Shown here one piece after another: positions 23,597 to 32,037 of a stretch of DNA of 57,834 nucleotides (within the stretch, counting starts at the first letter, position 1; each line of letters starts with the position of its first letter). The position numbers and the translations under genes are program-made. The notes beneath the pieces were generated by a model, which saw only the letters and a list, made by a program, of their open reading frames with translations, was not told the DNA's origin and did no database searches. Where the stretch lies: the NCBI RefSeq assembly GCF_001044235.1, contig NZ_JYNL01000044.1, positions 1 through 57,834 on the forward strand. The letters run 5' to 3'. Origin of the DNA: Mycolicibacterium chlorophenolicum. Lineage in GTDB: Bacteria; Actinomycetota; Actinomycetes; Mycobacteriales; Mycobacteriaceae.

Positions 23597-26083
23597 TCAG
23601 CGACGTTGTTCGGCGCCGACCCGCTCGGCGGCCGCGCGCACGGCGGCATCGCGGGCACCGCTGGCCTCGTCCTCGGTGAGGGTCCGGTCGGGAGCGCGGA
23701 AGCGCAGGGCCAGCGCCAGCGATTTGCGGCCGTCGCCGATCTGCGGGCCGGTGTAGACATCGAAGAGCCGGACGTCTTCGAGCAGTGCGCCGGCGCCGTG
23801 CCGAACCGCGTCCACCACGCTCTGGGCGGAGACGCCGTCGTCGACGACCAGCGCGACGTCCTGGAAGACGGCCGGGAAGGGCGAGACCGCAGGCGCCGGC
23901 AGCAACTCGACCAGAGGCACGGCGTCCAGATCCAGCTCGACCGCACAGGTGCCCTTCGGCAGGCCGGAGCGCTCGATGACCGCCGGGTGGAGTTGGCCGG
24001 CGTGGCCCACGACGGTGTCGCCGATACGCACCTCGGCGCAGCGGCCGGGGTGCCACGGCAGCCGCTCGGCGGCGTGCAGCGTGAACTCGACACCGGCGGC
24101 CCGGCCGATGACGCGCACCGCCTCGAAGGCGTCGGCGGGCTCGACCGGCCGGCCCGGGCCCCACGGACCGGCGGGTTCGCGCAGACCGGTGAGCACCGCG
24201 GCCACATGCTGAGGCTGCCGGGGCAGGGAGGCGTCCAGGACGGCGATCTCGTCGTCGGTCGGGCGCCGGTCGTTCGGGATCCGCTCGATCGCGCGGGTCT
24301 GGCTCGTCGGTTCGACCACCTGCGCGATCGCGAACAGCGCCGTGTCGGTGGCACCGCGGGAGACGTTGCGCAGCAACGCTTCCAGCAGTCCGGGCAGCAG
24401 CGTGGTGGCCAGTGCGGGCCGGTCGGATTCGAGGGGGTTGAGCACATGGGCGGTGCGGCGACGCGGATCGTCGGCCGGCAGACCCCACTGGTCGAAGATC
24501 CCCGCGGGCAGGAACGGGGTGGGCAGGATCTCGACGTATCCGCTGAGCGCCAGCGACTTCCCGATGGCCCGGCGCCGCTTCTGGACCGCGGTCAGTCCAC
24601 GGCCGGCCGGCGCGGCGGGCAGCACCGAGGGGATCAGGTCCAGCCCCTCGAGGCGCATGACCTCCTCCACCAGATCCGCAGGCTGCCGCAGGTCCGGCCG
24701 CCAACTGGGCGGCACGGCCGTGAGGCGGTCGCCCTCCACGCTCACGCGCGCGCCGATCTGGGTCAGCCGCTTCTGCGCCGCCCCCTGCGGGTACGCCACC
24801 CCGGCCGTGCGGTCGGGCAGATCGACGGGCATGCTCACCGGCGCCGGTGACCAGTCCTGCCGCGGCGGATCGCCGCGCCAGTCGGTGAGGGTGGGTTGCA
24901 CTGTGCCGCCTGCGATCTCGGCCAGCAATGCGGCACAGCGGTCGAGCGCGGCGACGGAGATCGCCGGATCGCACGTGCGTTCGTAGCGACGGCCCGCCTC
25001 GCTGTACAGACGCAGGCGGCGCTGCGTGCGTGACACCGCCGCCGGATCCCAGACCGCGGCCTCGAGCAGGACGTCGGTGGTGCTGGCGCGCACCTCGGTG
25101 GTGCCCGCGCCCATCACGCCGCCGATGGCGGCCGTGGCGACGTCGTCGACGATCAGCACGTCGGCCGGGTCGAGGCGGCGCTCGACATCGTCGAGCGTGA
25201 CCACGGTCTCCCCCGGTTCGGCGAACCGGACCCGGAAGCCGCCGGTGATCAGGCTGCTGTCGTGGGCATGCATGGGGTGGCCCAGTTCGAGCATCACGTA
25301 GTTGGTGACGTCGACCGCCGGCGAGATCGCCCGGATCCCGCTGAGCAGCAGCCGGCGCTGTAACCACCACGGCGACACCGCGTCCGGGTCGATACCGGTC
25401 ACCGGGCGCAGGCCGAAGCGCTGCACACCCGCCGCGGGATCGATCGATACCGGCCACGCCTCCCCCTCGACGGGCAGCGGCTCGATGTTGGCGGGGTCGA
25501 CGTAGTCGAGGTCGTAGGCGTTGGCGATCTCGCGCGCCATGCCCCGCACCGACAGGCAGTAACCGCGGTCCGGGGTGATCGCCAGATGGAACACCACGTC
25601 GTCGAGACCGAGCACCTCCTGCGCGGCGGCGCCCGGCTCCGCGGTGCCCGGTGCGAGCACCAGGATGCCCGCATGGTCGCTGCCGAGGTTGAGCTCCGAG
25701 GACGAGCAGATCATGCCGTCGGAGGTGCGGCCGTAGGTCTTGCGCTGGGCGATGGCGAAATCGCCGGGCAGCACGGTGCCGGGCAGCGCGACCACGACGA
25801 GGTCGCCGACGGCGAAGTTGGTTGCCCCGCAGACGATGTCACGAGGCTCGGCCTCGCCGACATCGACCTTGACGGCGCGGATCGGTTTCTTGAATTCGGT
25901 GAGCTCCTCGATGGCGGCCACCCGGCCGACGGTCAGCGGTCCGCTGACCGGGCCCACCGGGATGATCTCCTCGACCTCGTGGCCGATGCGGATCAGTGTC
26001 TGCTCGAGCTCGTCGGGCGACACGTCCCAGCCCGGAGCGCCGGCCTGCACCACGTCACGCAGCCAGCTGTAGGGAAGGCGCAT
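23597..26083 (-). CDS. pheT: Phenylalanyl-tRNA synthetase beta subunit
   Basis: An 828-residue subunit of the alpha2-beta2 enzyme. In order: N-terminal MRLPYSWLRDVV, the EMAP/tRNA-binding-like domain (VGRVAAIEELTEFKKPIRAV, VGDLVVVALPG), the B3/B4 editing region (YTLDYVDPANIE-type stretch and RYERTCDP), B5 (WRPDLRQPADLVEEVMRLEG), the catalytic-like core and a C-terminal anticodon-binding FDX-ACB domain (AVFQDVALVVDDGVSAQSVV). It begins on the last base of the pheS stop (TGATG), showing coupling with the alpha subunit. Confidence 0.97.
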   Translation of the reverse strand: MRLPYSWLRDVVQAGAPGWDVSPDELEQTLIRIGHEVEEIIPVGPVSGPLTVGRVAAIEELTEFKKPIRAVKVDVGEAEPRDIVCGATNFAVGDLVVVALPGTVLPGDFAIAQRKTYGRTSDGMICSSSELNLGSDHAGILVLAPGTAEPGAAAQEVLGLDDVVFHLAITPDRGYCLSVRGMAREIANAYDLDYVDPANIEPLPVEGEAWPVSIDPAAGVQRFGLRPVTGIDPDAVSPWWLQRRLLLSGIRAISPAVDVTNYVMLELGHPMHAHDSSLITGGFRVRFAEPGETVVTLDDVERRLDPADVLIVDDVATAAIGGVMGAGTTEVRASTTDVLLEAAVWDPAAVSRTQRRLRLYSEAGRRYERTCDPAISVAALDRCAALLAEIAGGTVQPTLTDWRGDPPRQDWSPAPVSMPVDLPDRTAGVAYPQGAAQKRLTQIGARVSVEGDRLTAVPPSWRPDLRQPADLVEEVMRLEGLDLIPSVLPAAPAGRGLTAVQKRRRAIGKSLALSGYVEILPTPFLPAGIFDQWGLPADDPRRRTAHVLNPLESDRPALATTLLPGLLEALLRNVSRGATDTALFAIAQVVEPTSQTRAIERIPNDRRPTDDEIAVLDASLPRQPQHVAAVLTGLREPAGPWGPGRPVEPADAFEAVRVIGRAAGVEFTLHAAERLPWHPGRCAEVRIGDTVVGHAGQLHPAVIERSGLPKGTCAVELDLDAVPLVELLPAPAVSPFPAVFQDVALVVDDGVSAQSVVDAVRHGAGALLEDVRLFDVYTGPQIGDGRKSLALALRFRAPDRTLTEDEASGARDAAVRAAAERVGAEQRR

Positions 26084-27126
26084 CAGGCTCCCACCCCGAA
26101 CGGCAGCGAGAAACGCACGTCGCCTTCGACCATGTCACGCATGTCGGGAATGCCGTTGCGGAACTGCAGGGTGCGTTCCAGACCCATACCGAACGCGAAA
26201 CCCGAGTACTCCTGCGGATCGATGCCGCACGCGCGCAACACATTCGGGTTCACCATCCCGCAGCCGCCCCACTCGACCCAGCCGGGGCCGCCCTTCTTGT
26301 TCGGGAACCAGATGTCGACCTCCGCCGAGGGCTCGGTGAACGGGAAGAAGTGCGGCCGGAACCGGGTTCGCCCCTGCGGTCCGAACTCGGCGCGGGCGAA
26401 CGCGTCGAGGGTGCCCCGCAGGTTGGCCATGGTCAGGCCCTTGTCCACGGCGAGGCCCTCGACCTGGTGGAAGACCGGGGTGTGGGTGGCGTCGAGTTCG
26501 TCGGTGCGGAACGTGCGCCCGATCGAGACGATGTACACCGGCAGCTCCCGCTCCAGCAGGGCGCGGATCTGCACCGGCGAGGTGTGCGTGCGCAGCACCT
26601 GCCGCGACCCCTCGGGGGCGACGTGGAAGGTGTCCTGCTCGCTGCGGGCCGGATGGTCGGGCGGGAAGTTCAGCGCGTCGAAGTTGAACTGTTCGGTCTC
26701 GACCTCGGGTCCCTCGGCCAGTTCCCAGCCCATCGCCACGAACGTGTCGGCGACGTGCTCGGCCAGGATCGTGATCGGGTGCCGGGCGCCGACGGGCTGC
26801 CGCGTCGACGGCAGGGTGACGTCGATGCGCTCGGCGACGAGGACCGCGGCGTCGCGTTCGGCGCGCAGCGCGGCCAGCCGCTCGTCGTAGGCGCTCTGCG
26901 CGGCGGTGCGCGCGACGTTGACCCGCTTGCCGGCCTCGGCGCGGTCGGACTTGGGCAGCGACCCGAGCGCCTGGCGCGCCAGCGCGATCGGCGACCGGTC
27001 ACCGAGGTGGTCGGTCTTGGCGCGCGCCAGCTCGTCGAGGGTCGACGCCTGCGCGAAGGCACGACCGGCTGCGCTGACCGCGTCGGCCAACGCTTCGTCG
27101 GAAAGATTCACCGGCTGATCAGCCAC
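26083..27126 (-). CDS. pheS: Phenylalanyl-tRNA synthetase alpha subunit
   Basis: A 347-residue class II synthetase subunit that forms phenylalanyl-adenylate and charges tRNA-Phe with PheT. The N-terminal coiled coil is followed by motif 2 (GRTFRTDELDATHTPVFHQV) and motif 3 (FGMGLERTLQFRNGIPDMRD). The GTG start is preceded by TATGAT and six bases (CGCCGG), fitting a leaderless mRNA; there is no ribosome-binding site. It is divergent from the FMN-enzyme gene with 37 bases between the starts. Confidence 0.97.
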   Translation of the reverse strand: MADQPVNLSDEALADAVSAAGRAFAQASTLDELARAKTDHLGDRSPIALARQALGSLPKSDRAEAGKRVNVARTAAQSAYDERLAALRAERDAAVLVAERIDVTLPSTRQPVGARHPITILAEHVADTFVAMGWELAEGPEVETEQFNFDALNFPPDHPARSEQDTFHVAPEGSRQVLRTHTSPVQIRALLERELPVYIVSIGRTFRTDELDATHTPVFHQVEGLAVDKGLTMANLRGTLDAFARAEFGPQGRTRFRPHFFPFTEPSAEVDIWFPNKKGGPGWVEWGGCGMVNPNVLRACGIDPQEYSGFAFGMGLERTLQFRNGIPDMRDMVEGDVRFSLPFGVGA

Positions 27127-27132
27127 CCGGCG

Positions 27133-27157
27133 ATCATAGGCGATGGCGCGCTACCCT
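27133..27157. promoter_or_regulatory. Back-to-back -10 elements for divergent leaderless genes
   Basis: Within the 37-base gap, TATGAT (minus strand, 27133-27138) is six bases before the pheS GTG, and TACCCT (plus strand, 27152-27157) is six bases before the GTG at 27164. Both have the TANNNT form. A -10 placed six bases from the start codon puts transcription initiation on or next to that codon. The -35 regions overlap the opposite gene or the opposite -10, so the two promoters may compete. Confidence 0.6.
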
Positions 27158-27163
27158 CACGCC

Positions 27164-28747
27164 GTGGTGATCCGGCCCCTTCTGATCGTCGGGATCTGGC
27201 TGCTGGGGGCGGCTGCGGCGGCGCTGGCCGTGCTCCGCCACGCCGGATGGGGCGTGGCGGCGGTGGTGCTGCTGGGACTGGCGGCGCTCGGCACCTGGGA
27301 CCTGGTGCAGCGGCGGCACACGATCCTGCGGCTCTATCCGATCCTCGGGCACATCCGGTTCCTGATGGAGATGATCCGTCCCGAGGTCCGGCAGTACTTC
27401 GTCGAATCGAACATCGAGGCGACACCGTTCGACCGGGAGACCCGCGACCTGGTCTACGAACGCGCCAAGGGCACCAAGGGCGACGAGCCGTTCGGCACCG
27501 AGCGCGACGTCACCGCCGTCGGCTACGAGTTCCTGCGGCACTCACTGCGGGCGCGGTTCGCCGAGGACCTCGATCCGCGTGTCCGGCTGGGCGGTGCGGA
27601 CTGCACGCAGCCGTACGAGATCGCGATGCTGAACGTCTCGGCGATGAGTTTCGGGGCACTGTCGGCCAACGCGATCTCGGCGTTGAATGCCGGCGCCGCG
27701 CGCGGCGGGTTCGCCCACGACACCGGTGAGGGCGGCATCAGCCCCTATCACCTTTCCGGCGGCGGCGACCTGATCTGGGAGATCGGGTCGGGGTACTTCG
27801 GCTGCCGCGACGCCGATGGCAGGTTCGACGCCGCGCTGTTCGCCGAGAAGGCGGCGCTTCCCGCCGTGAAGGCCATCTCGATCAAGTTGTCCCAGGGCGC
27901 CAAGCCGGGCCTGGGCGGCGTGCTGCCCGGCGCGAAGGTCAGCCCGGAGATCGCCGAGACCCGCGGGGTGCCGGTGGGCCGCACGGTGGTGTCACCGCCC
28001 GCGCACAGCGCCTTCGGCACGCCCACCGAGTTCGCCGATTTTCTCGCGACCCTGCGCAGGCTCTCCGGCGGCAAACCCGTGGGCTTCAAACTCTGCGTCG
28101 GGGCCCGCACCGAGTTCCTCTCGCTGTGCAAGGGATTCCTGGCCACCGGCATCACGCCCGACTTCGTGATCGTCGACGGCGCCGAGGGCGGTACCGGGGC
28201 GGCCCCGCAGGAATTCGAGGATCACGTCGGGATGCCGCTGACCGAGGGCCTGATGATGGTGCACAACTGCCTGGTGGGCACCGGGTTGCGGGATCGGGTC
28301 AAGATCGGGGCCTCGGGAAAGGTGGCCAGCGGCGTGGACATCGTCAGCCGGGTCTGCCAGGGCGCGGACTTCACGCTGGCCGCCCGGGCGATGATGTTCG
28401 CCGTCGGCTGCATCCAGGCGCTGAAGTGCAATACCAATCACTGCCCGACGGGCGTCGCGACGCAGGATCCGGCCCGCAGTCGCGCGCTGGACGTCGCGGA
28501 CAAGACGATGCGGGTGTTCAACTTCCAGCGCGCCACCGTCGCCAGTGCGGCGCAGATCGTGGCATCGATGGGGCTCAACGGTTTTCACGAGTTGTCCCCC
28601 GCCATGCTCAACCGCCGCATCGAGGGTCAGCGCACCCGCACCTACGCCGAGATCTACGACTGGCTGGTGCCGGGTGAACTGCTCGACGACCCGCCGCTGT
28701 CGTGGCGCTCCGATTGGATCGAGGCGTCGGCCGACGAGTTCGTCTGA
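27164..28747 (+). CDS. FMN-binding glutamate synthase family protein with N-terminal membrane anchor
   Basis: A 527-residue protein matching the central FMN domain of glutamate synthase (GltB), with no amidotransferase domain. N-terminal hydrophobic stretches (PLLIVGIWLLGAAAAALAVL and VAAVVLLGLAALGTWDL) suggest anchoring to the membrane. Core motifs are NVSAMSFGALSANAISALN, GEGGISPYH, ISIKLSQGAKPGLGGVLPG, DGAEGGTGAAPQEFED and KIGASGKVASG. The cysteines of CIQALKCNTNHC keep the C-x5-C-x4-C spacing of the glutamate-synthase iron-sulfur cluster. Physiological reaction unknown; electron donor or partner genes are not adjacent. GTG 27164 is chosen because of TACCCT-N6; ATG 27143 is the alternative. 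Confidence 0.88.
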   Translation: MVIRPLLIVGIWLLGAAAAALAVLRHAGWGVAAVVLLGLAALGTWDLVQRRHTILRLYPILGHIRFLMEMIRPEVRQYFVESNIEATPFDRETRDLVYERAKGTKGDEPFGTERDVTAVGYEFLRHSLRARFAEDLDPRVRLGGADCTQPYEIAMLNVSAMSFGALSANAISALNAGAARGGFAHDTGEGGISPYHLSGGGDLIWEIGSGYFGCRDADGRFDAALFAEKAALPAVKAISIKLSQGAKPGLGGVLPGAKVSPEIAETRGVPVGRTVVSPPAHSAFGTPTEFADFLATLRRLSGGKPVGFKLCVGARTEFLSLCKGFLATGITPDFVIVDGAEGGTGAAPQEFEDHVGMPLTEGLMMVHNCLVGTGLRDRVKIGASGKVASGVDIVSRVCQGADFTLAARAMMFAVGCIQALKCNTNHCPTGVATQDPARSRALDVADKTMRVFNFQRATVASAAQIVASMGLNGFHELSPAMLNRRIEGQRTRTYAEIYDWLVPGELLDDPPLSWRSDWIEASADEFV

Positions 28748-28753
28748 GCCGGA

Positions 28754-29074
28754 CTACGACGTCGCGTCCTCCTCGGGCGCGGGATCGGTCGGGCAGACCT
28801 GAGCGGCGCGGCAATTCGCCTTGGCGAGGCCGGGCTGGGCCTGCGCCGGAGCTTTCGCGGCGACCGCGGCCAGCACCGGACCCGGTCCGCTGCCCGCCGC
28901 CGAGGCGACACCCCGACCGCCGCCGGCCGCCGACGCGGTCGCGATGCCCTTTGCGGCGTGCTCGTTGGCGTGGCTCACACCGTTCGCGTTCGGCGCGGCG
29001 CCGGCCAGCGGCGCCGTCAGAACAGCAGCCGCCGCCGCGGCCGCCATCGCTGCCGTCGTCAGTCCACGGATCAT
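28754..29074 (-). CDS. Small Ala/Gly-rich secreted protein
   Basis: A 106-residue predicted secreted protein. The start ATG has GGAGGGGG about eight bases upstream. An alanine-rich signal peptide (MIRGLTTAAMAAAAAAAV) ends near LAGAAPNA. The mature part is low-complexity Ala/Gly/Pro, with two cysteines at the end (KANCRAAQVCPTDP) that could form a disulfide, followed by an acidic tail EEDATS. No homologous family recognised. It converges with the FMN-protein gene, six bases apart. Confidence 0.65.
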   Translation of the reverse strand: MIRGLTTAAMAAAAAAAVLTAPLAGAAPNANGVSHANEHAAKGIATASAAGGGRGVASAAGSGPGPVLAAVAAKAPAQAQPGLAKANCRAAQVCPTDPAPEEDATS

Positions 29075-29178
29075 GAGAAATCCCCCTCCGTTCGCGGTAT
29101 CCCGGCCCGCTGCTGCGCACCGGCGACACCACCATAAGCACGGTTACGGGCGCCGTACAGCAGTTTGCTGAGACCCGT

Positions 29179-29202
29179 CGCTGACCGACCGTACAGTCAG
29201 CG
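29179..29202 (-). terminator. Possible hairpin at the end of the cyclase/rhomboid-like unit
   Basis: CGCTGAC (29179-29185) and GTCAGCG (29196-29202) are perfect inverted repeats around a ten-base loop and straddle the stop codon of the rhomboid-like gene. No T run follows on the minus strand, so it is at most a U-less terminator or an mRNA-stabilising hairpin. Confidence 0.3.
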
Positions 29203-29982
29203 GCACGGCTGCTCCTCGGCACGCCCGACCGACCGCAGACGATCGAATCCGGCAGCGGTCAACGCACCGAGCGCACCCCAGGCGAGGCCGTAGATCAGCG
29301 ACACCAACCCGTCGGCGAGCACGAGGAAGCCGAACGACGCCCCGAGCGTCAGCAGAGCCACTCGCAGTACCGACCATTGCGGTTGCACGCCGAAGCGGGT
29401 CGACACGAGCACGCCGAGGGTCAGTGCCACCACGTGTCCCACATCGGTGAAGCCCGCCCCGCCCGCGATGACCACGGCGGCGGCGGCGAACCAGAATCCG
29501 AGCCAGGCCGGCCGCCAGCGCGGCGGGAGCGCGGCGGTGAGTGCTCCCACCACCGCCATGGCGCCGTAGCTCATTCCCACATCGGGTGCCCGGGCGATCG
29601 ACGCCGAGAGCCAGTCGAGTTTGACCGCCGTGGCCAGCCCGGCGGCCACCAGCAGCGTCGCGCCCACATGCCCGGTGACGAAGGTCAGCACCAGACGCCA
29701 ACCCCCGTAGGTCAATTCGGCGGCGAGCAGCAGGCAGATCAACCCGGGCAGCCAGAGATAGATCGACCCGGCGTCGACGACGAACGCGCTGCCGACGAGG
29801 GTTCCGACGCGCCCGTGGCTCAGGTTGTGCAGATTGGTACTGGCGTGCCGGATCAGCGCATCGTGCATCGCCGGATCCATTCGCACCATCAGCGCGGTGA
29901 CCGTCGTCACGATCACCGCATAGCTCAACGTGACCCGCGCGCGCCGCACGCCGACGAGCAATCCGGACAGCACCGGATCCAC
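29197..29982 (-). CDS. Rhomboid-like integral membrane protein
   Basis: A 261-residue protein with about six membrane segments. It resembles the actinobacterial rhomboid-like group: HNLSHGRVGTLVGSAFVVD, GHVGATLLVAAG, then GMSYGAMAVVGALTAALP with Ser138, and TDVGHVVALTLGVLVST with His183. The usual rhomboid GxSG is replaced by GMSYG, so proteolytic activity is uncertain although a Ser/His pair is present. The GTG start shares one base with the cyclase stop (TAGTG), so the two proteins are co-translated and may work together. Low-charge C-terminal tail RAEEQPCR. Confidence 0.78.
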   Translation of the reverse strand: MDPVLSGLLVGVRRARVTLSYAVIVTTVTALMVRMDPAMHDALIRHASTNLHNLSHGRVGTLVGSAFVVDAGSIYLWLPGLICLLLAAELTYGGWRLVLTFVTGHVGATLLVAAGLATAVKLDWLSASIARAPDVGMSYGAMAVVGALTAALPPRWRPAWLGFWFAAAAVVIAGGAGFTDVGHVVALTLGVLVSTRFGVQPQWSVLRVALLTLGASFGFLVLADGLVSLIYGLAWGALGALTAAGFDRLRSVGRAEEQPCR

Positions 29983-30851
29983 TATGCGCCGGCTGCCGTG
30001 TCGTCTTCCTCCTCGTCGCCTGAGAACTGCCTGCGAATTCTCAACCGGTACATGGTGAAATCGTCGGGCACGCCGTCCTGCTTCCCGGCGAACACCGGTC
30101 TGCGGAGTCGCTTGACGGTGACGCCGAGGCGCTCCAGCTCGTCCGGCGCGATCCGCTCGAGGGTGGTCTGGGAGACGACGAGCTCACCCCGGGTGGCCCG
30201 CTCCATCACCCGCGCAGCGAGATTCACGTCGACACCCAGCCAGTCGGAACCCAGCCGCTGCGGCCGGCCGGTGTGCACGCCGACCCGCATACGCGGCGTA
30301 TACCCGTCAATCTCAACAGTTTTCACGCCAGCACGGGCAGCAATGACGGCGCGGACCGCAGTCGCCGGGTCGGTGAACACGGCCATCAACCCGTCGCCCA
30401 TGCGCTTGACGATGTGGCCGCCGGACTCCAGCAGAGGCGGCTCCACCACCTGCGCGACGCGGCGCAGCAGGCGCAGCGTCGCGTCGTCGCCGGCGCGCAG
30501 TGACCACGTCGAGAACCCGACGAGATCGGTGAAGACCAGCGTGACCTCCGCGTTGGCCGGCCGGCCCGAGACGCGCTCGGTGAGGGCCTGCCAGACCTGC
30601 AGGGCGCCGAGGCTGACCTCGCGGGTGACCGCCTCGCGCTGCAGCAACCGGTCCGCGGCACGGGCGGCCGCGCGGGGACCGCCCACGCCCGCAACCGACA
30701 GCGGGTCACCGAACTCGGGATCGCCCGGGAGCGCCCGGCGCGCGCGCCGCAGGAAGGCGACCGCTCCGGTGTGGTGATTGACGCTGCGCAGCCACCGCAG
30801 CGGTGTCGGCGCCTGACCGCCTGCTGGCTCACCCGGCGGGTCGTCGTCCAC
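29982..30851 (-). CDS. Class III adenylyl cyclase (Rv1647 type)
   Basis: A 289-residue predicted cytoplasmic nucleotide cyclase. The N-terminal roughly 100 residues are helical with a basic RRARRALPGDPEF. The catalytic domain has TLVFTDLVGFSTWSL (first metal Asp), HIVKRMGDGLMAVF (adenine-selecting Lys and second metal Asp), RMRVGVHTGRP and LGVDVNLAARVMERA (transition-state Asn and Arg). All catalytic positions are intact, so it should make cAMP as a homodimer. The H37Rv homologue Rv1647 is, to my knowledge, an active cyclase. The acidic tail (GDEEEDDTAAGA) is unusual. It is coupled to the rhomboid-like gene. Confidence 0.9.
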   Translation of the reverse strand: MDDDPPGEPAGGQAPTPLRWLRSVNHHTGAVAFLRRARRALPGDPEFGDPLSVAGVGGPRAAARAADRLLQREAVTREVSLGALQVWQALTERVSGRPANAEVTLVFTDLVGFSTWSLRAGDDATLRLLRRVAQVVEPPLLESGGHIVKRMGDGLMAVFTDPATAVRAVIAARAGVKTVEIDGYTPRMRVGVHTGRPQRLGSDWLGVDVNLAARVMERATRGELVVSQTTLERIAPDELERLGVTVKRLRRPVFAGKQDGVPDDFTMYRLRIRRQFSGDEEEDDTAAGA

Positions 30852-30961
30852 GTCAGCCAGCCTAATCGAGCCCGTAGGCGGGGCTAAACCGCCAGGTCAC
30901 GGCGATGCGGCGGCCGGATGGAGGCTGCGTAACACCGGCTCGCCCGCCGGCCCGATTCATA

Positions 30962-30989
30962 GACAACGGCCGTTGTCAGGCCATATCGT
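30962..30989 (+). promoter_or_regulatory. Perfect 16-base palindrome upstream of a leaderless -10
   Basis: GACAACGGCCGTTGTC (30962-30977) is a perfect inverted repeat, seven bases before TATCGT (30984-30989). TATCGT in turn lies six bases before the ATG at 30996. The palindrome covers the expected -35 and spacer, so it looks like a repressor operator for the MpaB/acyl-CoA dehydrogenase/SDR run. No regulator gene is adjacent; TetR-family control is one possibility. Confidence 0.6.
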
Positions 30990-30995
30990 GAGGCG

Positions 30996-32033
30996 ATGCG
31001 ATCAACGGCGATGGCAGGATCCGACCCAGCCGCGACACCGCTGGGTCCGGATTCGCTGACCTGGAAGTACTTCGGCGATGTGCGCACCGGCATGCTCGGC
31101 GTCTGGATCGGGGCGATCCAGAACATGTACCCGCACCTGGGGGCGGCCGTCGAGGACCACTCCATCCTGTTGCGCGAACCGCTGCAGCGGGTCGCGCGCT
31201 CCGTGTACCCGATCATGGGGGTGGTCTACGACGGCGACCGGGCCGCCCGGACCGGCGAACAGATCAAGGGCTATCACGCGACGATCAAGGGTATCGACGC
31301 CGACGGCCGCCGCTACCACGCGCTGGACCCGGAGACCTTCTACTGGGCACACGCCACGTTCTTCATGTTGATCATCAAGACCGCCGAGTACTTCTGCGGA
31401 GGCCTGACCGAGGCGGAGAAGCGACAACTGTTCGACGAGCACGTCCAGTGGTACCGGATGTACGGCATGAGCATGCGGCCGGTGCCGGGCTCCTGGGAGG
31501 AGTTCTGCGAGTACTGGGACCGCACGTGCCGCGAGGATCTGGAGATCACCCGAGCCACCCGGGACATCTTCTCGATCCGGATTCCCAAGCCGCGCTTCGT
31601 GATGATGCCCACGCCGCTGTGGGACCAGCTGTTCCGGCCGATGGTCGGCGCGCAGCGGTGGATCGCGGCGGGCGTGTTCGATCCGGCGGTGCGCGAGAAG
31701 GCCGGCATGCGGTGGACACCGGGTGACGAGGTCCTGCTGCGGTTGTTCGGCAAGCTGGTCGAATTGGCGTTCGTCGCCGTGCCCGACGAGATCAGACTGC
31801 ATCCGCGTGCGGTGGCCGCCTATCGGCGCGTCGAGGGCAAGGTGGCCCCCGACGCGCCTCTGGTCGAGGCGCCGGCGTTCACGGCGCCCCCGGCGGACCG
31901 ACGGGACATGCCGATGCACTACTCGCCACCGCACAAGACCTTGCTGTCCACCGTGGGTTCGCTCGTCCACACCACGTTCTCCCTGGCCGGCGTCCGCCCC
32001 GCGCGGAGCCGCACCCGAGCCAGGGCGGCCTGA
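30996..32033 (+). CDS. MpaB/latex-clearing-type oxygenase family protein (DUF2236)
   Basis: A 345-residue protein of the DUF2236 family, which includes haem-dependent MpaB and rubber-oxygenase-like enzymes. Visible blocks are SLTWKYFGDVRTGMLGVW, GYHATIKGIDADGRRYHALD, ETFYWAHATFFMLIIKTAEY and the MRPVPGSWEEFCEYWDRTC region. Conserved histidines and arginines in YHAT and YHALDPETFYWAHAT could be haem or substrate ligands, but this is not proven. The H37Rv counterpart by order is Rv1645c. It leads an operon with the acyl-CoA dehydrogenase four bases downstream. ATG 30996 fits a leaderless start. Confidence 0.87.
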   Translation: MRSTAMAGSDPAATPLGPDSLTWKYFGDVRTGMLGVWIGAIQNMYPHLGAAVEDHSILLREPLQRVARSVYPIMGVVYDGDRAARTGEQIKGYHATIKGIDADGRRYHALDPETFYWAHATFFMLIIKTAEYFCGGLTEAEKRQLFDEHVQWYRMYGMSMRPVPGSWEEFCEYWDRTCREDLEITRATRDIFSIRIPKPRFVMMPTPLWDQLFRPMVGAQRWIAAGVFDPAVREKAGMRWTPGDEVLLRLFGKLVELAFVAVPDEIRLHPRAVAAYRRVEGKVAPDAPLVEAPAFTAPPADRRDMPMHYSPPHKTLLSTVGSLVHTTFSLAGVRPARSRTRARAA

Positions 32034-32037
32034 GCCG

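Noticed and set aside
23785..23979. Arg/Pro-rich frame opposite pheT
   Set aside because: Composition typical of antisense frames; no start signal.
24928..25200. Arg/Pro-rich small frame inside pheT
   Set aside because: Entirely within pheT and low-complexity; a codon-bias shadow.
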